64,000 bases of DNA, taken from UBA9620 sp965220695. GTDB lineage: Bacteria; Acidobacteriota; Vicinamibacteria; Vicinamibacterales; UBA8438. Of this stretch, positions 33,936 through 44,275 are shown piece after piece (positions within the stretch are counted from its first letter, which is position 1; every line of letters starts with the position of its first letter). The notes below the pieces were generated by a model that had not been told where the DNA came from, ran no database searches, and saw only the letters and a program-made list of their open reading frames with translations. The stretch spans positions 3,844,001 through 3,908,000 of the forward strand of contig OZ244838.1 of assembly GCA_965220695.1 (NCBI GenBank), given 5' to 3'. The position numbers were made by a program, and so were the translations under genes.

Positions 33936-36514
33936 TTATGCCTCGCGCACGGCGTCCATTGGTGCGATTCGGGAGACCCGACGCGCCGGCAGCCAGCAGG
34001 CTAGCAGCGCGAAGGCGACGAGCACGGCAGTGACGCCGGCATACGTCAGCGGATCCAGCGGTGCGACGTCGAACAGCAGGTGCTCGATCACGCGAGTCGT
34101 CGTGGCGGCGCCCGCCAGGCCGATGATGACGCCGGCGACTACGAGCCCTCCCCCTTGCCGCACGACCAACCCGACGACGTCACGGCGTCCGGCGCCCAGC
34201 GCCATGCGAATGCCGATCTCGCGCCGGCGTTGAGCCACGGAATGGCTGAGCACGCCGTAGAGACCGAACGCGGCGAGCAGCAGCGCCACCGTCCCTAGTA
34301 TCCCGGCGCACATTGCGTAGAACCGCGGTTGCGTGACCAGCGCCCACAGCATGTCGTCGAGGCTCGGCGTTGGGTAGGTCTCGGTGTGCACCTCGCGCAG
34401 GAAGGCCAGGACGGTGAGTGGCGTGCGATCGCTGCGCACGAGAATGAGTGGGGTTTCATGAAACAACGCGTCCCGGCGATTGCGTAGAACCGCGGTTGCG
34501 CCATTCCATGAAACAACGCGTGACGCCATTCCATGCCGGGCTGAAGCAACGGTACATAGACGTCAGAGAGCAGCGTCCGTGTGTCGGCCGGAAGGAAGGG
34601 AGACGCGCTGTCGTCCACCACGCCAATGACCTCCCATGTCGCAGTCGCGTCGCCAATGACGGCCGGTCGCATCAGGCGTTGCCCCACCGCCGGCGCGTCG
34701 CCGAACGCTCGCTGCGCGAACGACTCGCTGACGACCACGACCCGCTGGCCGTCCGCCGAGTCACGATCCGTGAAGAACCGACCGGCCTGCACCCGCAGCC
34801 CCAGGACGTCGGCGTAGCCAGGACTGACCGCCCGTATCCCGGCGCCCAGTTGCTGCCGGGGAGGGATCGGCGCCGGCGGGCCTGCGACGGCGATTGGTTC
34901 AGGGTCGGCGGGGATGATCGGCCTCCTGCGCGCCAGCGCGACGCCGTCGACGCCCGGCAGGTTCTCGATCCGTTCCACTCCCCTCAGCAACGTTTCAGCA
35001 AACCCACGGACACTCGCGTAGTTCTCGGCAATCAGGTCGGGGTCGGCAAGCACGTCTGGGCGGGGGAGGGCGTTACTGGCGGGGTTTACAGCTTGGAACA
35101 CCAAGATGCCGGCCGGCTCGTAGCCGTGATTGAACGTCACGACCGCCACGAAGCTGCGCAGAAGCAGACCCGCGCCAATGAGCAGCGGTAGGGCCACCGC
35201 CACCTGCCCGACCGCCAGAACCGCCTGGGTCCGATTCATCCGAAGACGTCCGAAGCCGCCGGCCGTTGCACTGCCCGCTTCGTTGAGGGTGCGCAACAGA
35301 TTGACCCGCGACCCCGCGAGCGCCGGCGCCGTCCCGGACAGCACACCTGTCCCGACCGCCAGCCCGGTGGTAAACAGGAGCACGGCCCCGTCGAGCCCGG
35401 CGCCGGCCAGCCCGGGGACGTAATCCGGCACCAGCCCGGCCGCGGCGCGCACCATGCCGGCTGCCACGGCGACGCCGAGCGCGCCGCCGGCGACGCTCAG
35501 CATGACGCTCTCGACCAGCAACTGCCGCGCGATCCGGCTGCTGCTGGCCCCGAGCGCGCCACGGATCGCCAGCTCCGGCTGCCGGACGACGCCGCGCACG
35601 AGCAGCAACCCGGACACGTTCGCGCACATGACCAGCAGCACCAGCCCGGTCCCCGCGCCGAGCATCAGGAGCACCGCCCGGAACGGGCGCGCCAACTCCT
35701 CCCGAATCGGACGTACGGACACCTCGGGATCGCCGCTCGGCGGCAGGTTGCCGCTCGATTCAGCCAGCAGCGTACGCGCCTCCGCCGCCGCCTGCTCCGG
35801 GGACACCTCGGGCCGCAGACGAGCGATCGCGTTCAACGGCGGGCCGATCACAACCACACCCTCACCCACGGCTTCGTAATCCGGCACGACGAGCGGCGTC
35901 CACAGCTCCACCGAGCGGGACGGGTACGCGAAGGCGTCCGGAAGCACGCCAATCACCGCATACGGTTCATCGTTCAGCTCCACCGGCGCGCCGACGATGT
36001 CCGGGTCGGCTCCGAAGCGACGTGTCCAGGCCCCGTGACTCAACAGCACCACGCGGCCGGCACCCTCCGCCGCATCGGCCTCGGTGAAGGTCCGTCCGAG
36101 CCATGGGGTCGTTCGCAGCAGCGGAAATAGTGACGGCGTCACCTCGGCACCGGAAAGCTCCACCAAGCCGTTCGGACTGTCCGTGACGAAACTGACGCTG
36201 CGGTAGGCCGCGATGTGCTCGAACGACCGAGCGCCATCCTGAAGCTGCTGCAACTCGTCCGCCATCAGGTACGGAAACACCGGACGCCCTGCTCCCGCCC
36301 CGCTGTCTCCGGCCGGATGCCCCACGGCGACGACCGTGTCCGGGTCCGCATACGGCAGCGGTCGGAGCATCAAACCGCTGACGAGGCTGAAGGTCGCCGT
36401 GTTCGCGCCGATGCCGAGGCCGAGAATCCCTACCACAGCCACGGTGAACGCCGGGCGCGCCCGGAGCTGCCGTACCGCGTCACGCAGATCCTGCAGGAGT
36501 CCTTCCATAGCCAT
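33936..36514 (-). pseudogene. ADOP-family permease (FtsX/MacB type), frameshifted
   Basis: Belongs to the duplicated FtsX-like permeases common in acidobacteria. It begins MEGLLQDLRDAVRQLRARPA and has MacB-like periplasmic domains plus two sets of FtsX spans. The first frame ends at 34295 after turning nonsensical near 34480. The correct C-terminal frame (PLILVRSDRTPLTVLAFLRE, MLWALVTQPRFYAMCAGILG, SVAQRRREIGIRMALGAG) is open from 34529 to 33936. An insertion of about 50 bp, flanked by 15-bp direct repeats CATGAAACAACGCGT at 34457 and 34507, causes the shift. The gene should be inactive unless the two halves assemble. An intact relative follows at 36652-39180. Confidence 0.85.
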
Positions 36515-36651
36515 TTGCCCGTACCTCCTGAAACCGCGTCGCCTGTCTCGCTACCGTCCCACGCCCTGCCCGGTCACGGCACTCCCGCAGGTCGCGTGTG
36601 TGTCCGTTCTCGTCAACGAGAACCTCGGACACTGCAATGCCGCTGGTGCCG

Positions 36652-39180
36652 CTATTCGGCCCGCATCGCAACCATCGGGTCGATTCTCCCGGCCCGTCGC
36701 GCGGCCGACACTCCCGACAAGATTGCGACCCCGGAGAGCACCACGACTGCAAGAACGAATGCCACCGGATCCATCGGGCTGACCCCGTACAGCATCGTCT
36801 CCATGAACCGAACAGAACCGCCAGCAATTACGATCCCGATTGCCGCCCCGAGCGCGACCAGGCGCAGACCACTCTGCGTGACCAGCCCGACCACCCGTGC
36901 CGGGCTCGCTCCCAACGCCATCCGAACGCCAATCTCATGTGTCCGAGCCGAGACCGTATAGCTGACCACGCCATGAATCCCGACCGCGGCCACGACCACG
37001 GCCACCACCGAAAGAACGACGAGGATCAACATGCTGTACCGATACCCGGCGGTAGCCTGTGCGACGCGATCTTCCATCGTGGCGATGTCGTGAAGCGGTG
37101 CAGCGGGATCGAGCGCGTGAACCTCCCGGCGGACCGCCGCCACCAACGACGCCGTGTCGAGCCCCGACCGTACGGAGATCGAATTCGGGCCCTGTCCAAC
37201 CTCGTCCACACTCCCGAGGGGTTGCCACGCCGGGAGGTACACGACAGGGTCGGGCGGACCCTCCACGGTCCGGTACCGTGCATCGTGCACCACCCCGATG
37301 ACCCTGAACCACTCCTCCGGGTCCCCATACGCTATTCGGAATACAGTCTTGAGCGTTTTCCCCACGGCCGGCTCCCCCGGCCACGCCTGTGCGGCCATCG
37401 CGGTGTTCACCACCGTGACACGCGGTGCACCGACGCGGTCCTGCTCCGAGAAAGTGGTCCCAGCCACCGTTCCGATCCCGTGGGTACGAAAATAGCCCGG
37501 CGTGACGACATTGAATCCAGCCGTCAGCGAGCCTTCATCCGCGGACCCCGTTCCGCGAATCCTGACGTCGCTTTGATTCAAACCGCCCAGCGGGAAAGAC
37601 AGCGAAAGGGCCGCGCGCTCCACACCGCGCAGCTCACGCAGCCTGCCCTCGAGCTCACGGTAGAAGGCCACAGGCCTCGGCTCCCGATTCCAGATGTCGA
37701 GCGTTGTCACGCGCGCGGGTTCGAACCCCAGCGCGACATCCGCCACCGTTGCGACGGAACGAATCAGAAGGCTCGCCCCGACAAGCAGCACCAGCGCGAC
37801 CGCGACCTGCGCAACCACGATAGTCCCACGAACCCACAACCGGCGATCGGACCGCATGAATCCCGAACGACCAGCCGCATCCCACCGTAGACCCGCAGAC
37901 ACCGGCGTCCTCGCCACCAACCACCCCGGCACCAGGCTGAAGACCCCGGCCACCGCGAACGCCGCCGCGAAGCAGGCGAAGATCAGAAGCCCGCTCATCT
38001 CCACGTCAAAGTAGTCGAACGTTTGTGCGTATCCGACACTGACCGTGGCCCACGGTCTCGTCGCCACCAGCCACTCGACTCCCCAACGGGCCAGGAGCAG
38101 TGCTCCCCCACCTCCCAGAAGCGCCATCAGGAAGCTCTCACTCAGCAGCCCCCACGCAATATTCCGACCGTCCGCGCCGAGGGCTCTGCGGATCGCAAAC
38201 TCCCGGATCCGGGTCGTTGCTCTCACCAGGGACAAGCCGGCGATGTTCGCACAAGTACTCAGGAGCAGAAACACCGACGCCGCCAACAGCAGCCCCGCAA
38301 CCCCGGCCACGGCCGGATCGACTTTCGTATCCCTGAGAGGCACCAGCCGCAGGGCTCTCTTGCCAGACATGAACCGGGACGGCCACCTGGCATCAGGACC
38401 CGCATGTTGTATGAGCATCGAGCCCACGGCCGTCGCCTCGGCCCGCGCTTGACTCAGCGTGATCCCGTCCTTCAGTCTCCCGATGACCCTCATCCACCAG
38501 ACCGCCGGCGTGCTGAGGACACCTTCTCCCCGCAACGTACCCGCCGTCATCAACGGCAGCCACACATCCGTCTTGCCCGTCTGGCCCCGAACGCCAGGTG
38601 GCATCACGCCGATAACCGTGAATGGCCGCCCGTCGACGTGAACCGCCGATCCCAGAACGCCCTGATCGGCGCCATACCATTGCTGCCAGAAGCTGTGGCC
38701 AAGGACCGCGACGGGGGCCGCGCCCGCATCAGCCTCTGCGCCGGGATCGAAGACCCGACCGATGGCCGCCTCTTGTTGCAGAACACGAAAGTAATTCGCG
38801 GTGACGATTTCCGCGTTGATCCGCTCGATTCCCTCCCGAATGCCGATAGCGACCGCCATCTCGCCGTAGGCAGCCATGCCGCTGAAGCTGTCCTGCAGTT
38901 CGCGAAGTTGCTGGAAGATCGGCACCGCCCAGAACTGTTGGCCATTCCGCTGACCGTTATCCAAGGCGACCGCGACGAGGCGATGCGCATCCGGGTATGG
39001 CAGCGGCCGGACCAACAATGGATAGGCCATGGCGACGAGCACGCCGTTCGCGCCGACGCCCAGTGCGAGACTGACAACTACGGCGGCAGTGAACCCGGGT
39101 GCGCGACGGATAGCGCGGATGCCATGCCCCACGTGTCGCCGGAGGTCATCAAGTCCGAGCCGCGCAAGCAGTCTCGTCAA
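36652..39180 (-). CDS. ADOP-family permease (FtsX/MacB type), intact
   Basis: An 842-residue inner-membrane protein with the ADOP plan: an N-terminal tail (LRRHVGHGIRAIRRAPGFTA), a first span, MacB-like periplasmic domain, three FtsX spans (SVFLLLSTCANIAGLSLVRA, IREFAIRRALGADGRNIAWG), then a second MacB/FtsX repeat ending with THEIGVRMALGASPARVVGL and ILSGVSAARRAGRIDPMVAM. ADOP proteins usually lack an adjacent ATPase, as here, and their substrate is unknown. It is intact, in tandem with the broken copy, and starts at ATG 39180. Confidence 0.93.
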   Translation of the reverse strand: MTRLLARLGLDDLRRHVGHGIRAIRRAPGFTAAVVVSLALGVGANGVLVAMAYPLLVRPLPYPDAHRLVAVALDNGQRNGQQFWAVPIFQQLRELQDSFSGMAAYGEMAVAIGIREGIERINAEIVTANYFRVLQQEAAIGRVFDPGAEADAGAAPVAVLGHSFWQQWYGADQGVLGSAVHVDGRPFTVIGVMPPGVRGQTGKTDVWLPLMTAGTLRGEGVLSTPAVWWMRVIGRLKDGITLSQARAEATAVGSMLIQHAGPDARWPSRFMSGKRALRLVPLRDTKVDPAVAGVAGLLLAASVFLLLSTCANIAGLSLVRATTRIREFAIRRALGADGRNIAWGLLSESFLMALLGGGGALLLARWGVEWLVATRPWATVSVGYAQTFDYFDVEMSGLLIFACFAAAFAVAGVFSLVPGWLVARTPVSAGLRWDAAGRSGFMRSDRRLWVRGTIVVAQVAVALVLLVGASLLIRSVATVADVALGFEPARVTTLDIWNREPRPVAFYRELEGRLRELRGVERAALSLSFPLGGLNQSDVRIRGTGSADEGSLTAGFNVVTPGYFRTHGIGTVAGTTFSEQDRVGAPRVTVVNTAMAAQAWPGEPAVGKTLKTVFRIAYGDPEEWFRVIGVVHDARYRTVEGPPDPVVYLPAWQPLGSVDEVGQGPNSISVRSGLDTASLVAAVRREVHALDPAAPLHDIATMEDRVAQATAGYRYSMLILVVLSVVAVVVAAVGIHGVVSYTVSARTHEIGVRMALGASPARVVGLVTQSGLRLVALGAAIGIVIAGGSVRFMETMLYGVSPMDPVAFVLAVVVLSGVAILSGVSAARRAGRIDPMVAMRAE

Positions 39181-39216
39181 CCCTCACCACCTTTGACTTG
39201 CGACCCGTTGACGCCA

Positions 39217-39359
39217 GGCGCCCGTGGCAAAAGCCTCGCTGCATTCGATCGGCGCCGCATTCTGCAGAACAGGGCAACCACAAGGGTTGCCCCTACAGGT
39301 CTTGCTCAGCGGGCGCACCGCCGATCTCGGTGCAACGCGGGGTTTCACCACGGGGTGCC
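39217..39359. repeat. MITE/REP-like repeat, copy 3, with hairpin core
   Basis: Imperfect ends GGCGCCCGTGGCAAAA (39217-39232) and TTTCACCACGGGGTGCC (39343-39359) resemble the termini of the repeats at 7702 and 27460, but the interior differs. The interior holds a hairpin GGGCAACC-ACAAG-GGTTGCCC (39272-39292) followed by CCTACAGGT; the same hairpin recurs at 55879-55899. It sits in the gap between the ADOP permease and the PIN toxin gene. The remaining 39360-39533 shows no clear feature. Confidence 0.65.
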
Positions 39360-39533
39360 AAGCGCCAACGGGACCTTCACCTCCACCATGCTCCTGACGA
39401 TAGTCCATATTGGTGCGCGCCAGGTCATCCTGCCCTGCCGGGACTGCTCGAGACCGCACAACCGCTCACGCTGGAGATCGACGGGACGGAGGCGGAATGA
39501 CGTTCGAGCGGTGGAGGGCGCTCCCGCCGCGTT

Positions 39534-39974
39534 TCACTCTACGGGGTTCCAGACCCGATCGAAGCCGAAGCCGCCGAAGTCCTTCACATTGGCGGTGGCG
39601 AACTCGGTGACGCCCTGTCTCCGCAACGACAGGGCCAGGCGCGCGTCGTGGATCCTGCGCCGGGCGAAACGCGCCCTGGCCGCCAGCAGCCAGAGCTCGT
39701 CATGCAGCGCAGTGCTGTCGGGGTCGAAACCAATGAGCATCCACCGCGGATGGCGACGGTAGCTCTGCACGACCTCGACGGCCGCGGCGGCCTGCAGGGG
39801 GCGGAGGAGCACTGCGGGATTCCTCAGCAGGGCATAGAACTCCACGAGCACCAGTTCCGAGACGGCGACATCGTCATGCGGCGTGAGGTCTTCCAGAAAG
39901 ACGCGGGCGCGGTCGTGGAAGGGGCTGGCCCGGCTGAAGGCGTAGAGCAGGATGTTGGTGTCGAACGACGTCAC
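39534..39974 (-). CDS. vapC: PIN-domain toxin, VapC-like
   Basis: A 146-residue PIN ribonuclease. Metal-binding residues are visible: D5 in SFDTNILLYAFSRASPFHDR, the Glu in VSELVLVEFYALLRNPAVLL, and the Asp pair in RIHDARLALSLRRQG and TANVKDFGGFGFDRVWNP. GTG 39974 overlaps the stop of the antitoxin gene (39971), the classic coupling. It is a different subgroup from the PIN protein at 15830-16258, because this one has the central Glu. Confidence 0.85.
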   Translation of the reverse strand: MTSFDTNILLYAFSRASPFHDRARVFLEDLTPHDDVAVSELVLVEFYALLRNPAVLLRPLQAAAAVEVVQSYRRHPRWMLIGFDPDSTALHDELWLLAARARFARRRIHDARLALSLRRQGVTEFATANVKDFGGFGFDRVWNPVE

Positions 39975-40264
39975 CGTCGACGTCTCCCTTGCTGTCCGGT
40001 GCTTCGATGCGCCTCGACGGTCCGCGCCTCGAGGTCGTCGAGCGCAGCTTCGCGAACCGCTTCGTGGCTCAGTCCGCGCCAGCCGACCGTGTCCGACACC
40101 GGTGGCCGCCAGGGCGACGAGGGTGCCGTCACGACGGGATGGCGGGCCAGGAACTGCTCGGCCGCTCGCCGCATGGTCTCCGCCAGAGACCATTCCCGGG
40201 AGGCGGCCAGTCGCTTGATGTCACGATACAGCGCGTCCGGGAGCTGGATCTGAGTCTTGATCAC
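39971..40264 (-). CDS. ribbon-helix-helix antitoxin for the PIN toxin
   Basis: A 97-residue protein with an N-terminal DNA-binding domain (KTQIQLPDALYRDIKRLAAS followed by AETMRRAAEQFLARHP) and a C-terminal tail (HEAVREAALDDLEARTVEA) ending in arginines. It precedes the PIN gene with a 4-base overlap, so it should repress the pair and neutralise the toxin. The start ATG 40264 is clean; upstream sequence is a short AT-richer stretch that is likely the promoter. Confidence 0.8.
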   Translation of the reverse strand: MIKTQIQLPDALYRDIKRLAASREWSLAETMRRAAEQFLARHPVVTAPSSPWRPPVSDTVGWRGLSHEAVREAALDDLEARTVEAHRSTGQQGRRRR

Positions 40265-40393
40265 GCCATCATTTATACATCGCCATCAAAACGGTATCAA
40301 TCGATTGCGACTCATCGACTCTTGACGTCGACCGTTCGAACGGTCATCGTCGGCGCGAGGGCGGTCGGAAAGACCGCGGAACGGGAGACCACG

Positions 40394-42622
40394 ATGCGAC
40401 GGAGACTGGGACGGTTGGCAGCGGGGATGCTCCTGGCGATAGGCGCGGCAGGGCTCGCGGCAGTCGCGCAGGGCGGCGACGCGGAGACGATTACAGGCAT
40501 CGTGACGAGCAACGCAGGGCCCGAGGCGGGCGTCTGGGTCATCGCCGAGACGGACGCCCTGCCGACGAAGTTCCGGAAGATCGTGGTGACCGGCGACGAT
40601 GGGCGGTTCCTGCTGCCGGAGTTGCCGGAGGTGAGCTACCTGGTGTGGGTCCGTGGGTACGGGCTGATCGACTCGGCGCCGGTGACGGCGGCGCCGGGGC
40701 AGGATCTGCGGCTTACCGCGGTCGCAGCCCAGACGCCGCAGGAAGCCGCGGCCGTCTATCCGGCCGCCTACTGGCTGTCGCTGATCGAGCCGCCGGCGGC
40801 GAGCGAGTTCCCGGGCACCGGGCCGGACGGCAACGGCATCAGCGAGGAACTCCAGACGCGCGACGAGTACCTCTACAACGTGAAGGCGTGCCTGCGCTGC
40901 CACCAGGTCGGGGGCGAGTTCACGCGCGAGCATCCGAACGCGGAGGCGTACGACTCGACCGCGGAAGCGTGGGACGCGCGAGTGCGGATGGGGCAACGCG
41001 GCGCCGAGATGAGCCTGTGGATGACGCGGTTCGGGCGCGAGCGGGGGCTGCGGATGTTCGCGGACTGGAGCGACCGCATCGCGACGGGGGAGGTGCCGCC
41101 GGCGCCGCCGCGCCCGCAAGGGGTGGAGCGGAACCTGGTCCTCACCCAGTGGGAGTGGACCGACGAGATGGGCAAGATCCACGACGAGGCATCCACCGAC
41201 AAGCGCGACCCGCGGGTGAACGCCCACGGTCCGATCTACGGGGTGGACATCGCGAACGACAACCTCGCCATGCTCGATCCGAACACGCACACCACGACGA
41301 TGCTGCGCATCCCGACCCTCGCCGACCGCTCGACGATGCGCGCGTCCTACGCGCAGTCGGGCTACCCGCCGTCGCGGCTGGCGGACGTCGAGCGCTTCAA
41401 CCCGGCCAGCATCCACAACCCCATGCTCGACAGCCGGGGCCGGGTCTGGTACACGGCGACCCTGCGGCCCCCGGAGAATCAGCCGGACTGGTGCCGGGAA
41501 GGCTCGGACAACCGCTACGCGCGGTACTTCCCGCTCGATCGGTCGGGCCGCAACGTGAGCTACTACGACCCGGAAAGCGGGCAGTTCACGATGGTCGACA
41601 CCTGCTTCGGCAGCCACCACCTGCAGTTCGCGTACGACGAGGACGAGACCCTGTTTCTGAGCCGGCCCAACAGCCCGGTGTTCGGCTGGGTCGACACGAA
41701 TCTCCTCGATCGGACCGGCGACGGGCAGCTCGCGCAGGGCTGGTGCCCGACGGTGGTCGACACCAACGGCGACGGCCGGATCACGAAGCCGTGGAACGAG
41801 CCGGCGGAGGTGCGGGGCAGCCGGTTCGAAGAGGACCAGACCGCGAGCACCTACGACTTCGACCCGGGGTTGGATACGCGCGTCATCGTGGGGGCGTACG
41901 GGATCATCGTCAACCCGGTCGACGGATCCGTCTGGGGCGCGCAGGATTCGTACCCGGGGAAGATCGTCCGGCTGGCGGTGGGCGACGACCCGCCGGAGAG
42001 CTGCATTGCCGAAGTGTTCGAGGTGCCGTCGGAGCGCTGGGACGTGGAGGCAAGCGGCGAGATCGGATTCATGCCCCGCGGTCTCGACGTCGACCGCAAC
42101 GGCGTCATCTGGACCGCGCTCTCGGGGACGAACCACCTCGCCAGCTTCGACCGCGGCAAGTGCGGGGGGTTGAGCGGGCCGGCGGCGCACACCGGGCGTC
42201 ACTGCGCGGAGGGCTGGACCCTCCATCCGCTGCCGGGTCCCACGTTCAAGGGGACCGACGTCCGGGCCGACTACAACTATTACAACTGGGTCGACCAGTT
42301 CGACACCCTGGGCCTCGGCGAGAACGTGCCGATCGCCACCGGCACCGGCTCGGACTCGCTGGTGGCGCTGCTGCCCCAGACGGGGGAGACGGTCGTGATG
42401 CGCGTGCCCTACCCGCTGGCCGGCTTCCACCCGCGGGGCCTGGACGGCCGCATCGACGATCCGGACGCCGGCTGGAAGGGGCGCGGCGCCTATTCGTCGA
42501 CCGGCTCCGACACGGTGTGGCACGCCGAGGACGGCTTCGCCGTCGAGAACGGCGAGTACCGGTCGGTCTCGAAGCCGATCCTCGTGAAGTTCCAGTTCCG
42601 GCCGCATCCGCTGGCGAACTGA
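40394..42622 (+). CDS. secreted haem-c/beta-propeller protein with carboxypeptidase-like N-terminus
   Basis: A 742-residue exported protein. The signal peptide covers residues 1-28 (LGRLAAGMLLAIGAAGLAAV). A small carboxypeptidase regulatory-like domain follows (GIVTSNAGPEAGVWVIAETD, LPELPEVSYLVWVRGYG). A haem c site CLRCH occurs in YNVKACLRCHQVGGEF near residue 175. The long rest looks like a Vgb/streptogramin-lyase-type propeller (DSRGRVWYTATLRPPENQPD, FMPRGLDVDRNGVIWTALSG). Such proteins occur in acidobacteria; the role is unknown but points to periplasmic electron transfer or sensing. ATG 40394 is preferred because the signal peptide starts there. Confidence 0.85.
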   Translation: MRRRLGRLAAGMLLAIGAAGLAAVAQGGDAETITGIVTSNAGPEAGVWVIAETDALPTKFRKIVVTGDDGRFLLPELPEVSYLVWVRGYGLIDSAPVTAAPGQDLRLTAVAAQTPQEAAAVYPAAYWLSLIEPPAASEFPGTGPDGNGISEELQTRDEYLYNVKACLRCHQVGGEFTREHPNAEAYDSTAEAWDARVRMGQRGAEMSLWMTRFGRERGLRMFADWSDRIATGEVPPAPPRPQGVERNLVLTQWEWTDEMGKIHDEASTDKRDPRVNAHGPIYGVDIANDNLAMLDPNTHTTTMLRIPTLADRSTMRASYAQSGYPPSRLADVERFNPASIHNPMLDSRGRVWYTATLRPPENQPDWCREGSDNRYARYFPLDRSGRNVSYYDPESGQFTMVDTCFGSHHLQFAYDEDETLFLSRPNSPVFGWVDTNLLDRTGDGQLAQGWCPTVVDTNGDGRITKPWNEPAEVRGSRFEEDQTASTYDFDPGLDTRVIVGAYGIIVNPVDGSVWGAQDSYPGKIVRLAVGDDPPESCIAEVFEVPSERWDVEASGEIGFMPRGLDVDRNGVIWTALSGTNHLASFDRGKCGGLSGPAAHTGRHCAEGWTLHPLPGPTFKGTDVRADYNYYNWVDQFDTLGLGENVPIATGTGSDSLVALLPQTGETVVMRVPYPLAGFHPRGLDGRIDDPDAGWKGRGAYSSTGSDTVWHAEDGFAVENGEYRSVSKPILVKFQFRPHPLAN

Positions 42623-42705
42623 CGCGGTGAACTCGCCAATGCCGTGCTCGGCCTCCTTGTGCCGGCGTTGGTGACACCCTTGGCGTCGCGCCCCACTCCC
42701 GGCTC

Positions 42706-44199
42706 TCAACCCATCGCCGGCGGACGCGCCCGCGGATCCAGGTCATCGAGCCCTTCGAGAATGTCGGACGCCCAGCGCAGCACGTCGCGGCCGGCGACGA
42801 CGCGACGCAGCGCCCGCATGCGGCGCTGCGTCTCGTCGACCGACATGTCGAGCGCCTGCTGGAGTCCGTCGGCGAACCCCTCGACGTTGTAAGGATTGAT
42901 GATGACCGCATCGCGCAACTCCTGCGCGGCGCCGGCCAGCTCGCTCAGCACGAGCACACCGCCGAGGTCTCCGCGGGCCGCCACGAATTCCTTCGCGACC
43001 AGGTTCATCCCGTCGTGAATCGAGCTGACGATGCAGAAATCGGCAAGACGATACAGCGCCACGAGGCGCTTGATGCGGAGCGCCGACTTGCGATACCGGA
43101 TCGGTCCGTCGTCGTCACGGACACCCGCGTACTTCGCGTTGATCGCGGCGACCCGGGCGTCGATATCGGCCTCGACGGCAGCATAGCTGTCCAGCTTCGA
43201 TCGGGAGGGCACGGCGATCAGTACGAACGTCAACTGGCTGGCGAGCCCCGGCCATCTCGTGAACAGGGCATCCAGCGCGTTGAGCCGCTCGGGGATGCCC
43301 TTCGTGTAGTCGAGCCGATCGACCCCGACCCCGACCAGCCGGGTGTGGATACGCAGCTCGCGCCGCAGCCGCGTCATCTCCGCCTCCAGACCGGGGTCGC
43401 CGGCAAACGTCTGGATACGGTCGAAGTCGACGCCGATCGGGATCGCGCAGACGGTCGTCGAGCGGTTGTGCGCATGAATGCGGTTCCGGCTCACCTTCGC
43501 GCCAAGTTCGGCGCGCACCGCCGCCAGAAAATTGCGGCGGTCCCGCTCCAACTGAAACGCGAGCAGGTCGGTCGCCAGCAGGCCTTCGAGAATCTGCCGG
43601 CGGTACGGGCAGATGCGCAGCGTGTCGGGGTGGGGAAACGGAATGTGCCAGAACAGGGCGATCCGCGCGGCCGGACGAAGTTCGCGCAGGCGGCCGGGCA
43701 CCAGCGCCAGTTGATAGTCCTGAATGAAGACGGGCGTGGTCACGTCGGGCAGCTCGTCATTGACGGTCCGGGCGAACCGTTCATTGACCCCGCGATAGAA
43801 TCGCCAGTCCTCGGCCCGGAAGACCGGTTTGACATGGGCAAAATGGCACAGGGGCCACAACCCCTCGTTGGCGAATCCCTCGTAGTAGTGCTGCTCTTCC
43901 TTCTCGGTCAGCCAGACGCGCCGCAGGGCGTAGCTCGGCGCATCGGGCGGCACCGGCACCCGATCATGCTCGTCGACCACCTCCCGGTCTGCGTCGCCGG
44001 CGCCGTGCGCAATCCACACCCCGCCACGCTCGCGCATCAGGGCATCGAGCGCGACGGACACGCCGCCCGTGGTTGGTTCCCAGGTGACCGCGCCGCCCGC
44101 TGTGCGCGAGTGCAGATACGGCTCGCGGTTCGAGACGACAGCGAGCGGCCGGCCGGACCAGCCGGCGAGCATGCGGGAATCCTGCCGGGAGTCTGACAT
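42706..44199 (-). CDS. otsA: trehalose-6-phosphate synthase OtsA
   Basis: A 497-residue GT20 enzyme that joins glucose (usually from UDP-glucose) to glucose-6-phosphate. Motifs: RPLAVVSNREPY, TTGGVSVALDALM, HFAHVKPVFRAEDWRFY, PVFIQDYQLALVPG, ALFWHIPFPHPDTLR, VGVDRLDYTKGIPERLNALD, DGMNLVAKEFVAARGDLGGV. All family blocks are present. ATG 44199 is used; a longer frame exists upstream but overlaps the Fe-S gene region. It is the last gene of the minus-strand sulfur/Fe-S cluster, 76 bases after the A-type protein. otsB is elsewhere at 28188-28997. Confidence 0.92.
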   Translation of the reverse strand: MSDSRQDSRMLAGWSGRPLAVVSNREPYLHSRTAGGAVTWEPTTGGVSVALDALMRERGGVWIAHGAGDADREVVDEHDRVPVPPDAPSYALRRVWLTEKEEQHYYEGFANEGLWPLCHFAHVKPVFRAEDWRFYRGVNERFARTVNDELPDVTTPVFIQDYQLALVPGRLRELRPAARIALFWHIPFPHPDTLRICPYRRQILEGLLATDLLAFQLERDRRNFLAAVRAELGAKVSRNRIHAHNRSTTVCAIPIGVDFDRIQTFAGDPGLEAEMTRLRRELRIHTRLVGVGVDRLDYTKGIPERLNALDALFTRWPGLASQLTFVLIAVPSRSKLDSYAAVEADIDARVAAINAKYAGVRDDDGPIRYRKSALRIKRLVALYRLADFCIVSSIHDGMNLVAKEFVAARGDLGGVLVLSELAGAAQELRDAVIINPYNVEGFADGLQQALDMSVDETQRRMRALRRVVAGRDVLRWASDILEGLDDLDPRARPPAMG

Positions 44200-44275
44200 C
44201 AATGCTCGCGTCGCGGGCAACGCCCCTGTCGGACCGTGAGTGGCGCCCGCGCCGCGAGACACCGGCTCGGCTGAC

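Noticed and set aside
37710..37730. GGGTTCGAACCCC, like a tRNA T-loop
   Set aside because: It lies inside the coding sequence of the ADOP permease (minus strand), and no acceptor or anticodon arms flank it.
40286..42709. Long minus-strand open frame opposite the haem/propeller protein
   Set aside because: Arg/His/Val-rich shadow of a GC-rich gene; the plus-strand product has a signal peptide and a haem site.
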